Source: Gammaproteobacteria bacterium
GTDB lineage: Bacteria > Pseudomonadota > Gammaproteobacteria > GRL18
NCBI GenBank assembly: GCA_027071355.1
Contig: JALSUJ010000241.1
Location: 1-34,367 of the forward strand
Reading direction: 5' to 3'
Length of the DNA: 34,367 nucleotides
Below are positions 22,162 to 29,515 of this stretch, piece by piece. The notes under the pieces were generated by a model. It was given only the letters and a program-made list of their open reading frames with translations. It was not told the DNA's origin and did not search any database. Within the stretch, counting starts at the first letter, position 1. Every line of letters begins with the position of its first letter. The position numbers and the translations under genes are program-made.

Positions 22162-23814
22162 TTAAAGTGCCTTAACGGTAATTTTATCGCCGTTGATCGA
22201 CACAGTGTAATCACCGGTAAGCTTTTCAAACCTGCCTGGTGACAAGTTGTTTAACATCGCCAATAAAATATTAGCTGGATCCTTGCCGCGTTCAATAGCC
22301 GCAAACTGGTTAAATAAGATTTCTTCACGATCCCTTGCATCCTCATTAACCTCTTCGTTGTTAGTGAAGTAGTTTAACTGCCTGACAACTTCCCCTGGCG
22401 ATTGATCCTTTACGGGAAGATAGATTGTATTATCATCATCCCATCTAGTACCACAATCAAAACCCATGGCTTCATCATCAATAATGGCAACCAGGTCTCC
22501 GTATTGAATTTGATAGCTATCACAGAAAATAACCTCCGCATTCACCCAGTCACCACAATACATTGACTTGACTGCTTTCACCGCCGTTATCGTTGGTGTC
22601 ACTGCAGCAAAGTCCTTGATGTAAGCTTGGGCCCAGTGATTTCTATCGAGTTGAGTCCGATCGATAATGTAGTCACCGCGTGCTTTCATCAACATATAAA
22701 GCGGGATGTTTGATGCTTGAATAGGCTCTTCGTTAACAAGAACCGTCCGTCCCTGTTCAACTTCTTCCTGATAAACAGGTATCGTTGCTTGTAGGAGATA
22801 ATTAAAATTATCGTAATAATCCAGAACGGGGTATTCATTCTCATCAACATAGCTTAAACAAGCCGGCGGCAGTGCGGGGATATCATTCAACATGGCTTCT
22901 AAGTCGAAATATTTAACCGTATCGAACCATTCGTCTATCAGTTTATATCCCTGGTCGGTCTTTTTCAGTTCCATGAAATAACGACGCCAGTGATTAACCA
23001 CTGCCTGGTAGACCGGCTTAATGACCTCTCCTTCATTAATCAATTTATCCCTGTCCGGCAAGCGGGCAGTAAATAAGGTCGAATCCAGGTGGATAATGTT
23101 CCGATTGGCAAGATTCCCGCGTTCGGATTGATAGACAGGTAAGCCTTGCAAATACACCTTCAGGTTTTGTGAGCGGTGCCCGTCAGTGTTCATCCCGGGC
23201 ATGCCCGAAACGCAAAGAGACCCAATCCCCGGTTCCTTCTCAAAATGCAAAGTCCCATTTAGCGCATGCGGTCTGTCCATCTCCTTACCGTTATAAAAAA
23301 TGCTGACCGGAAAACCTTCTACCATCCTGTTAATATTGTATTCAACATAATGGCTTTTCCCCTGGCGTGTTTCCGGCACTTTAAAGCCAACCAGTTCAAT
23401 GATCGTGCCCGGTTGGCTATTTCTTGCCGGAACAACCTTCTCACGACTACCCGCAAGAAGGGCTTTCGTGTTGAAGTCAAGATATTTGCCGTTTGACTCA
23501 ACGCAGATCACATCACTGCTGTAAATAGCGGATAACCAACCTAAGCCAAACGGGTTTTCCTGCAGGGTTGTCTCATCATCCCACCCCGATTCTGCCAGGG
23601 TGAGTAACTTCTGCATATCATCAATCCCGCAACCATCATCAATGATCGTTAAACGGTCCTTTTCTTCTTCATACCACAGTTCAATATGTGTGGCTTTTGC
23701 CCGTCGGGCATTTTGCAGCGCTTCAGATATTACTGTTGTGCTGTTTGAGAAGGCGTGTCGCATATTTTGTAGCATACCTTCTTTGTTTATTTTAATAGCA
23801 ACTGATGTTGTCAT
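22162..23814 (-). CDS. GHKL ATPase 2
   Basis: A 550-residue paralogue of the gene at 21914. N box EALQNARRAKATHIEL (about residues 31-46), G1 box IIDDGCGIDDMQK (about 56-68), lid ENPFGLGWLSAIY (about 86-98), then KVYLQGLPVYQS and RLPDRDKLI shared with ATPase 1. Start 23814 is chosen for AGAGGAAAAAGTG upstream; a 44-codon in-frame extension overlaps the leader and the previous gene and is not preferred. It carries no S1/S2/S3 leader, so the two ATPases may be differently regulated. Confidence 0.8.
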   Translation of the reverse strand: MTTSVAIKINKEGMLQNMRHAFSNSTTVISEALQNARRAKATHIELWYEEEKDRLTIIDDGCGIDDMQKLLTLAESGWDDETTLQENPFGLGWLSAIYSSDVICVESNGKYLDFNTKALLAGSREKVVPARNSQPGTIIELVGFKVPETRQGKSHYVEYNINRMVEGFPVSIFYNGKEMDRPHALNGTLHFEKEPGIGSLCVSGMPGMNTDGHRSQNLKVYLQGLPVYQSERGNLANRNIIHLDSTLFTARLPDRDKLINEGEVIKPVYQAVVNHWRRYFMELKKTDQGYKLIDEWFDTVKYFDLEAMLNDIPALPPACLSYVDENEYPVLDYYDNFNYLLQATIPVYQEEVEQGRTVLVNEEPIQASNIPLYMLMKARGDYIIDRTQLDRNHWAQAYIKDFAAVTPTITAVKAVKSMYCGDWVNAEVIFCDSYQIQYGDLVAIIDDEAMGFDCGTRWDDDNTIYLPVKDQSPGEVVRQLNYFTNNEEVNEDARDREEILFNQFAAIERGKDPANILLAMLNNLSPGRFEKLTGDYTVSINGDKITVKAL

Positions 23815-23885
23815 CACTTTTTCCTCTAGTAAGTAAGGCAACCTTTGGGTTGCCTTACGTTGAATAAATATGAAACCACTAATAA
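23815..23885 (-). promoter_or_regulatory. Simple hairpin before ATPase 2
   Basis: GTAAGGCAACC and GGTTGCCTTAC (23833-23858) form a perfect 11-bp stem with a four-base loop, ending 9 bases or so before the Shine-Dalgarno site. It may be an attenuator, RNA stabiliser or weak terminator of the upstream pair. Confidence 0.6.
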
Positions 23886-24197
23886 TCAGCAATTTCGTTT
23901 GACAGGACGATCTTCGCCTGTTGGTTGAAAAAATGAGGCTAACCACTTCCAGTTATAGGCTGGGAAAACAGTTAGCTCACTTTCTTTTTTTACAAAACAA
24001 GGTGGTTCGCCATCAATGATGGCGATGGCTGATGCAAATTTCTTTGTATCTTCTTTATCGAGATAGGCTACAAATCTGTATTTATCCAGATAGGCCACAT
24101 CCATTTTGCTGTGGTTTGTTATCTTTTTTAAAATCCCTATATCGACTAGAAGATGTACAGGGACTTCTGTTTTTTCTTGAACGACGTTATATCTCAT
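23886..24197 (-). CDS. Unknown protein under leader L9
   Basis: A 103-residue protein beginning MRYNVVQEKTEVPVHLLVDI with GGAG upstream. The duplicated-looking YLDKYRFVAYLDKEDTKKF is notable. It overlaps the stop of the small membrane protein by 11 bases. No family recognised. Confidence 0.65.
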   Translation of the reverse strand: MRYNVVQEKTEVPVHLLVDIGILKKITNHSKMDVAYLDKYRFVAYLDKEDTKKFASAIAIIDGEPPCFVKKESELTVFPAYNWKWLASFFQPTGEDRPVKRNC

Positions 24198-24345
24198 AAC
24201 GTTCTCCGGAAAAAAAAACAAACAGACCTGAACAAAAAACCAGATCTGAAAATAACAAAGCCAGGAGGCTATTCAGGCTTGAGCTTGCACTCAGACCCAT
24301 CATCGCCGCCATAGCAACAAGAATAAAAAGAATAATTAATTTCAT
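24187..24345 (-). CDS. Small membrane protein under leader L9
   Basis: A 52-residue hydrophobic protein, MKLIILFILVAMAAMMGLSA then SLLALLFSDLVFCSGLFVFF, with one or two membrane segments. It has GGAGATAAC before its ATG, is directly preceded by leader L9 and is coupled to the next gene. It could be a toxin-like peptide or a leader peptide for its partner; that is inference. Confidence 0.6.
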   Translation of the reverse strand: MKLIILFILVAMAAMMGLSASSSLNSLLALLFSDLVFCSGLFVFFSGERYEI

Positions 24346-24728
24346 TGTTATCTCCTTCGAGAAAGGAGATCAATCCCCGCAGGGAATGATCCCCTTGGGG
24401 TTAAGAAAGATGCAGACAGGTGCCTGCACGTTTAATGCTGATTGTTTTGCGTAGCCAGTTACTACGTTTTATGTCTCAGATGAGACAGAAATTCACTTTG
24501 GTCGAGCGCCCGCAAGCCATCGGCCAAAATAAACGGGGTTGTCATAGTAATACTGGGGAATGAAAGTGATACGTCATCGACGGTAGAGGCACTGCCTACC
24601 GGGTGGTATCGGATTGTGTTGGTCACCGGTTACCCTGTGACCAGGAAGATACTTTTTGTTTTGCGTGGCGAGCTACCACGGTCTTGGTCAGACAGGGTAA
24701 TTATTGGTGATTTAAGATGGGTTGTCAA
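24346..24728 (-). promoter_or_regulatory. Long structured leader L9 with its promoter
   Basis: TTGACA (24723-24728), 17 bases, AATAAT (24700-24705), then about 355 bases of leader, of which the first 225 nearly match L7. After these come GTCTCATCTGAGAC, CGTAG-TAACTGG-CTACG, TCAGCATTAA, GTGCAGG/CCTG, and the core: S1 CCCC/GGGG, S2 AGGGGATCA with TGATCTCCT, S3 ATCTCCTT with AAGGAGAT at the Shine-Dalgarno site. Confidence 0.8.
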
Positions 24729-24766
24729 GTGAATCATTACTCCTTTATAACGACTCGTGCGGGTGT

Positions 24767-24828
24767 GAACTACTCCCCCTAAACCGCAGAAGCGGCAGAG
24801 GGAGTAGTTCATTACATATAATGTAATG
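24767..24828 (-). terminator. Paired hairpins after the VPxPA-CTERM gene
   Basis: GAACTACTCCC and GGGAGTAGTTC enclose CCGC/GCGG; next to it CATTACAT/ATGTAATG is a second stem nearer the gene. Together they probably end the transcript. Confidence 0.7.
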
Positions 24829-24832
24829 TCTT

Positions 24833-25765
24833 TTATCTACGTTGACGACGTGCTACCCCGACAAGCCCCAGTAAACCGCTTCCAAATAGCCATACAGCTG
24901 CGGGAACAGGTACAGCACTAACAGACGCAGCGGTGACGGATGTAGCTGAATATGGCTTGACTATGCGATAGCCTAAGCTGGATCCAGTGATTGTAAAATC
25001 GCCTAATACAGCATATTCGCCACGGTTAGTTGGGTTATCACCACAAGTTTTGGACGCTATTAGGTATGGCGTTAGTTTACTGTAGTCGCAAGTGGCCCAG
25101 TAACCTGTGCCTAGCATGCTTACTGGTTTACCTATAAGTTCATCTACATATGCTTTTATATCTGCCATTGTTTTAACCACCCCAAATTTGTAACTGCTAG
25201 TGGTTACTGATCTTGTCTTTGGAAAGGCACTGGTGGTAGTAAAATCTATTGGTATTCGAACTGATATTATTGGCATTCCATAAAAAGCACCCGTAGTGTT
25301 TTCATAGCCGCTTTCATAGGCAAAGTTTTTATAATGATAAAAACTTTGCTGTACAATATGATCTACCGAAATATCAACATTCGGTTTACCAGTAGCAGGA
25401 TCCAGTTTTTTATCAATTGAAAATTCATTGTATGGTAAAAATTCACTAGTTGAACCTGTCAAGGCAAAGCCTGCCGTATTAGGAGGACTTGGCACAGCAT
25501 AAGGATTTGGATCATATGGAATATAATTTATAAGATCCAGAGTCATCGTTCTTTGAACATGCACAGGTTTCGCAAAAGTGTATTGTTGCAAGGGACCTCT
25601 ATTATAGCTGTAATGAATAGTATTAAATGATTGGTCATAATTTATGTTAATGACGGGCGTGGCATTCATGGGTACATCAGCTATGCTAGTGACAGTTGCT
25701 GCTTGACACTGGAAGGCTGACGCTACCAAAAAAAGGCCAGATATTAGTTCTATTTTTTTTCTCAT
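24833..25765 (-). CDS. VPxPA-CTERM sorted exported protein
   Basis: A 310-residue protein with a signal peptide (MRKKIELISGLFLVASAFQC then QAA) and a C-terminal sorting signal: VPVPAAVWLFGSGLLGLVG then VARRQRR. This is the VPxxxP/PEP-CTERM type pattern that an exosortase would process at the envelope. The middle is beta-rich and Ser/Thr/Tyr-rich with no catalytic motif seen. Start 25765 is chosen because CAGGAGAAAATA lies directly upstream; that Shine-Dalgarno unit is duplicated. No exosortase is in the window, so it would rely on a host enzyme. Confidence 0.8.
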   Translation of the reverse strand: MRKKIELISGLFLVASAFQCQAATVTSIADVPMNATPVININYDQSFNTIHYSYNRGPLQQYTFAKPVHVQRTMTLDLINYIPYDPNPYAVPSPPNTAGFALTGSTSEFLPYNEFSIDKKLDPATGKPNVDISVDHIVQQSFYHYKNFAYESGYENTTGAFYGMPIISVRIPIDFTTTSAFPKTRSVTTSSYKFGVVKTMADIKAYVDELIGKPVSMLGTGYWATCDYSKLTPYLIASKTCGDNPTNRGEYAVLGDFTITGSSLGYRIVKPYSATSVTAASVSAVPVPAAVWLFGSGLLGLVGVARRQRR

Positions 25766-25896
25766 TATTTTCTCCTGATTTTCTCCTGTTGATATCAATT
25801 GTATTTTATCGTTTGTTAAAATTTATATTTGGCCTGAAGGTGGGTGTTTTTTATCACTTTCAAAGAAAGTTGATAGAGATATGGTAGATCGCTCGA

Positions 25897-26586
25897 TCAT
25901 TTATCCTGTTTACGCGATGTTAGGTTGTTACGACTATCCAAGAAAAGGATCTGTTTTTTTCGGTAGGAGTCTCCTGCCTTGTCAACCGATTCAGGTACTG
26001 GCAGATTAAGCAGTTTTGCGTAGTGCTTCTGATAGAAGCAGAATGCCGAGATCAGCAAGTCATCCTGCGCAATCAATCGATTTTCCCGCTGAGTCATTTC
26101 ATCGATAGCCCTGCCCATAACAAAAGCATCGAATTCACAATAACGCATCGTATTATTTAGAGAGTCAATAATCTCTGACATGGGTTCCTCATCGTAATAA
26201 AAAGCAGGAAAAGCGAGGGGGGCCAGTTGTTCGATATGTGCTGAAAAACCGGAAATCTTATAACGGGTTAACGGCTTATCGCCAATTAATGCTATTTTTA
26301 TTGAGGAAACCAAATCAATTCTGGATAAAAAATACTCCCGCGCCGTGGCATGGCGTTCTCCGGAATGTTTAATCCTCATAAGGCTATCAATATATTGAAC
26401 CATTGCGTCAAAATGTGTTTTTTTCATCTCAAGGCTGCTTGTAGTTCCCCGTAAAAAAAACTCGTTTTGAGCGGCTTTGTCATCTAAAATCAACCGATGT
26501 ACAGCATTACGTAATGCGGTTAATGACGGGTCTTTCGGGCGAAAAAGGGATGCCTGAGACGTTTTTAAATTACTTAATAAATTCAT
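25897..26586 (-). CDS. Unknown protein in the Ala-rich membrane protein operon
   Basis: A 229-residue soluble helical protein beginning MNLLSNLKTSQASLFRPKDP. It overlaps the upstream membrane protein by 17 bases. HFDAMVQYIDSLMRIKHSGE and LLISAFCFYQKHYAKLLNLP are typical helices. A short inverted repeat (ATCACTTTC/GAAAGTTGAT, 25847-25869) follows the gene. No family recognised. Confidence 0.65.
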   Translation of the reverse strand: MNLLSNLKTSQASLFRPKDPSLTALRNAVHRLILDDKAAQNEFFLRGTTSSLEMKKTHFDAMVQYIDSLMRIKHSGERHATAREYFLSRIDLVSSIKIALIGDKPLTRYKISGFSAHIEQLAPLAFPAFYYDEEPMSEIIDSLNNTMRYCEFDAFVMGRAIDEMTQRENRLIAQDDLLISAFCFYQKHYAKLLNLPVPESVDKAGDSYRKKQILFLDSRNNLTSRKQDK

Positions 26587-27094
26587 TTGTAACCTTTTTT
26601 ATCCACTCACAGATGGTAGGTCTGCTTTTATCTTTAACTTCCGATTGAGCGTCAAAAATCTGAAAGTGTTTCATTGCCTGATCAAGTTGTTTTTGTAAGT
26701 AGTTGTCGTATAGAAAGGAAAAACACACCACCACAGCCAACATCACAGCAAACATAAGAGTTCCGATCAAATCCACTGGCGATCCAATACCACCGAGAAC
26801 CATTCTCAAGATCGAAACTATTGCTAACCCACCCCCGATCACAATCATAACTTTAGCCCCCGTCCTAACCCAGATTATAATGGCAAGAACTGCCGTCGGT
26901 GCAACCAGAGATCCAGTTGTGACCCAAATTCCTGCCAAGGTGAGTATTTCTACAAAAAATGTCGTCCAGATAGTAAATACCCTTCGACGAGCAATCGCTG
27001 TTTTTTTCGCTGTCGCTTCCCGGCGTTTGTTAGCCAGATATTCCGGGGTTGGGGGTTTAGTAGTTATATCAATCATAATCGGTTCCAGGTTCAT
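26570..27094 (-). CDS. Membrane protein, paralogue A
   Basis: A 174-residue protein. Its N-terminus (IDITTKPPTPEYLANKRREA then TAKKTAIARRR) is almost the same as in paralogue B, followed by two hydrophobic segments (about 45-85 and 110-145) and a charged C-terminus. GGAGG lies just before the start inside the end of paralogue B. Its membrane segments are not Ala-repeat sequence, so it marks the likely ancestral form. Confidence 0.7.
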   Translation of the reverse strand: MNLEPIMIDITTKPPTPEYLANKRREATAKKTAIARRRVFTIWTTFFVEILTLAGIWVTTGSLVAPTAVLAIIIWVRTGAKVMIVIGGGLAIVSILRMVLGGIGSPVDLIGTLMFAVMLAVVVCFSFLYDNYLQKQLDQAMKHFQIFDAQSEVKDKSRPTICEWIKKVTNEFIK

Positions 27095-27095
27095 A

Positions 27096-27809
27096 TCATG
27101 CCTCCATCATTCGCTCACAGGCTTGATGCGCCTTATTGGTTTTATCACGCTGGTCAGCAGAATTAATCCATGCTTTTGCTGCGTCGAGTTCAGCTATCGC
27201 CGGTTTACGTCCCAGTGCGACAATGGCTGTATGATACTGCTCAATGATCTGATCCGTACTACGCAGGCTGTCGTATTCAATGCAATCATCCGGGTATTCG
27301 TCTGCGTTGAGTTCGGTTAAATCGGAGAGTGTTTTGTCTGCCTGGTCTAGCTGGTCTTGCAGATGATGGGTATTGTATATAACGAATAATGTTATTACCA
27401 AAACTCCGACCTCAGCCACAGCTATAGCCCCAGGAATAGCAACCCCAGTAGCAGCCCCAGCCCCAGCTATAGCCAAAGCTACAGCTACAGCTCCAGCCAC
27501 AACTATAGCCAAAACACCAGCTACAACCAAAGCCAAAGCTACAGCCCCAGCCCCAGCTACAGCCAAAACTCCAGCCACAGCTATAGCCAAAGCCCCAGCG
27601 ATAAACTCAGAGATCGCAACCTCAGCCATAAATCCAGTTATAACCCAAATTCCGGTCAGTGTGAGTAATACGACGATAACGGTTGCCCAGATAGCAATAC
27701 GCCTTCGACGAGCAATCGCTGTTTTTTTCGCTGTCGCTTCTCGGCGTTTGTTAGCCAGATATTCCGGGGTTGGTGGGGTGGTAGTTATATCAATAATAGC
27801 CTGGTTCAT
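27096..27809 (-). CDS. Ala/Val-rich membrane protein, paralogue B
   Basis: A 237-residue protein. N-terminal IDITTTPPTPEYLANKRREA, then a first membrane segment, then about 75 residues of Ala, Val, Gly and Leu only (for example AVAGAGAVALALVVAGVLAI), then a charged C-terminus (LTELNADEYPDDCIEYDSLR, ACERMMEA) shared with the copy at 33952. The low-complexity stretch comes from a hexanucleotide repeat. Function unknown; the charged C-terminus could lie in the cytoplasm. Confidence 0.75.
   Translation of the reverse strand: MNQAIIDITTTPPTPEYLANKRREATAKKTAIARRRRIAIWATVIVVLLTLTGIWVITGFMAEVAISEFIAGALAIAVAGVLAVAGAGAVALALVVAGVLAIVVAGAVAVALAIAGAGAATGVAIPGAIAVAEVGVLVITLFVIYNTHHLQDQLDQADKTLSDLTELNADEYPDDCIEYDSLRSTDQIIEQYHTAIVALGRKPAIAELDAAKAWINSADQRDKTNKAHQACERMMEA
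27400..27610. repeat. Degenerate hexanucleotide repeat in paralogue B
   Basis: Tracts such as AGCCCCAGCCCCAGCTATAG and AGCCAAAGCTACAGC repeat with a six-base period (AGCNNN on plus). Copy number changes in steps of six would keep the reading frame and lengthen or shorten the Ala-rich membrane stretch. A shorter tract occurs at 34260-34350. Confidence 0.8.
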
Positions 27810-27840
27810 ATCATTTTTTTAAGTGATTTGTATTGTCGCT

Positions 27841-27869
27841 TTTTTACTCTTTTTTTAGAGTATTGTCAA
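27841..27869 (-). promoter_or_regulatory. Promoter and operator of the 27809 operon
   Basis: TTGACA on minus (27864-27869) with a 17-base spacer and a weak TAAAAA -10 (27841-27846). The inverted repeat TACTCT-TTTTTT-AGAGTA (27845-27862) fills the spacer. The same 18-bp repeat fills the spacer of the 29516 promoter. Confidence 0.7.
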
Positions 27870-27871
27870 CA

Positions 27872-28354
27872 TCAATGATATGCCTGATCAAAGTCCCCAA
27901 TAGTCGTTTTCATTTTCCCATTTAGAAATGTATATACCCAGTATTTTTGTCTCGACATGCAATGAATGCTTGCATTGTTTGCTAAATACGGGGCTATCGT
28001 TTGAAACATAAGCTCTTCCAATCCCCATTGGTTACCTAAATACCGGGTAATGACGAGCCCTTCGGGTAAAACTTTCCCTGTATAACGCCAGGCATGTAAT
28101 CCATCGCTTAGCGTTGCGAATTGTTCTTTCGTGTAACGTTGGTATAACAATGATATCTTTTCCATGGTGTTCCAGCTGGGGCATACATGGATCATGGATA
28201 AATAAGGCATTGGGTTTGTCATTATTGTTGGGATTCTACGATATAAAGCTTCTATTTCACGTAACGCCTTTGATTGTTGTTGTGAGGAAATGAAGACATG
28301 GTGGAAGGATATTTTTATACCAGGTGAGCGCGGTTGTATATTACTGTTTTTCAC
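27872..28354 (-). CDS. Unknown protein
   Basis: A 160-residue protein with GTG start, overlapping the preceding gene by 14 bases. FHHVFISSQQQSKALREIEA and HAWRYTGKVLPEGLVITRYL suggest an alpha/beta fold. No family recognised; probably the last gene of the csrA-like operon. Confidence 0.65.
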   Translation of the reverse strand: MKNSNIQPRSPGIKISFHHVFISSQQQSKALREIEALYRRIPTIMTNPMPYLSMIHVCPSWNTMEKISLLYQRYTKEQFATLSDGLHAWRYTGKVLPEGLVITRYLGNQWGLEELMFQTIAPYLANNASIHCMSRQKYWVYTFLNGKMKTTIGDFDQAYH

Positions 28355-28820
28355 TGTCTTTTTTATTATTTAGCATCTTTTTTAGTGTTTTCACTAAGTA
28401 ATCCAACTGAGCGTGATTCATGTTTCTATCATTTAACGATGCACTCATTATCAAATCATTAACAGAAACAATTTTTCCCTGTCTTATCTTAGTCAGAAGT
28501 TTCTGGGCTGTTTTGTCGAGAATAATCCGGGTTTTTCGTCCTGTACTTATTATTATATCCTGATCGGAGTTTTCAGGTTGCTGTTGGCCGGCCAATAATC
28601 GCTTACAGCCATCACTTAGGAAAATACTGTATGCCATTTGTGATAAATTAATATTCCATTGCTTTAACTGATTATCAGACACATATCTTGTTTTTGGCTG
28701 TGCGGCGACGTGTTGGCTCTCGATAAAGGCATCATTGACTACCATCCCCGTTAGGAAACTGGCAAAAACTAATAACAACACCGTATCAAGTCCTACCCCT
28801 TTTTGTTTTTTTTCTGTCAC
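28341..28820 (-). CDS. Single-pass membrane protein, unknown
   Basis: A 159-residue protein with GTG start and AAGG upstream. After a short charged N-terminus, DTVLLLVFASFLTGMVV (about 12-28) is a membrane segment, leaving a periplasmic-looking domain with TGRKTRIILDKTAQKLL. Layout resembles small conjugation-pore proteins, but there is no clear match. Confidence 0.65.
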   Translation of the reverse strand: MTEKKQKGVGLDTVLLLVFASFLTGMVVNDAFIESQHVAAQPKTRYVSDNQLKQWNINLSQMAYSIFLSDGCKRLLAGQQQPENSDQDIIISTGRKTRIILDKTAQKLLTKIRQGKIVSVNDLIMSASLNDRNMNHAQLDYLVKTLKKMLNNKKDSEKQ

Positions 28821-28833
28821 AAGAATACCTTGA

Positions 28834-29070
28834 TTATTCGTTGGTCTGTTTTTTCCTTGTCAAGGGGTGTTTGATGGTGGCCGGTTGGTATCTACCATAC
28901 GGGTTACCTTGTTTCTTCTTTTTTGTTTTGTGCTGAACCAGTTTTCCTTTACGAACCATGCTGTTATGGATTTCCAATGTGATTCTGTCGCGCCCAACAG
29001 CATCAACGGATATTTTTACTCCGTTGCCAAAATCGATAGATTGTCCTTTTTTTCTTGTTAGCGTTAACAT
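28834..29070 (-). CDS. CsrA-like RNA-binding protein, copy 2
   Basis: A 78-residue protein whose first 40 residues, MLTLTRKKGQSIDFGNGVKI then SVDAVGRDRITLEIHNS, follow the CsrA pattern (MLxLTRxxGxxxxIG...). A lysine-rich tail (KTKKKKQGNPYGRYQPATIK) replaces the usual C-terminus. It overlaps the first copy by seven bases. CsrA proteins bind GGA in hairpin loops near ribosome-binding sites. Key C-terminal residues of CsrA are missing here, so activity may need the partner. Confidence 0.7.
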   Translation of the reverse strand: MLTLTRKKGQSIDFGNGVKISVDAVGRDRITLEIHNSMVRKGKLVQHKTKKKKQGNPYGRYQPATIKHPLTRKKQTNE

Positions 29071-29246
29071 TTTAATGTATTGGCAAAAGCAGGTAATTCG
29101 CTGCGACGTATATGGATAGAAATCGGTGCATTTAGTTTTAGGCGGGCAGCTTTTCCACGAATACAGGATAAAGAAAGGCTTATGCCGTCTTTTAAAAATA
29201 GTTGTTCACCATGGTTTAGTATTATTTTAGTTTTATGGGTGCTCAT
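29064..29246 (-). CDS. CsrA-like RNA-binding protein, copy 1
   Basis: A 60-residue protein: IILNHGEQLFLKDGISLSLS, then GKAARLKLNAPISIHIRRSE. The second half fits CsrA strands 4-5 (VRIGINAP..V.VHREE), including an Arg-rich RNA-binding end. The LTR motif near the N-terminus is absent. The two copies are complementary: copy 2 keeps the N-terminal motif, copy 1 the C-terminal one. No Shine-Dalgarno site is clear. Confidence 0.65.
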   Translation of the reverse strand: MSTHKTKIILNHGEQLFLKDGISLSLSCIRGKAARLKLNAPISIHIRRSELPAFANTLKC

Positions 29247-29453
29247 CAGTAAAAACAGTGGTCTAATAGCTAAATAAGTGCATATCCTATATTAAAAAGA
29301 AAATATATGTTCACATGAAAGTGCGTATTTTGGGGCACTTTCAAAGATTTTTCAGGTAAATAATAAAGAACTATTGGATGATTATTTCGATGTTGGAGTA
29401 ATTGACGCGTCGTAGAAGCCCTTCGTCTTTAGGCGAGTGATGATGTCAATATA
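29247..29453. other. Intergenic region with a hairpin
   Basis: GAAAGTGC and GCACTTTC (29317-29342) form an eight-base stem. GAAGGGCTTC and GACGCGTC lie near 29405-29425 as small palindromes. No confident promoter for the csrA-like pair was seen, although TTGACA occurs on minus at about 29444-29449. Confidence 0.4.
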
Positions 29454-29482
29454 TTGCAACTACTCTTTTAATAGAGTATAGT
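29454..29482 (+). promoter_or_regulatory. Promoter and operator of the 29516 regulator
   Basis: TTGCAA (29454-29459), 17 bases, TATAGT (29477-29482). The perfect inverted repeat TACTCTTTTAATAGAGTA (29461-29478) occupies the spacer. This geometry suits repression, and because the gene downstream looks DNA-binding, autoregulation is the simplest reading. Confidence 0.7.
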
Positions 29483-29515
29483 TCCATTGTCCCGTTAATA
29501 AAATATGGATTCAAT

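Noticed and set aside
27373-27822. Plus-strand ORF rich in Pro, Ala and Thr
   Set aside because: It is the complement of the hexanucleotide repeat of the minus-strand membrane protein, which has homologous copies and a ribosome site.
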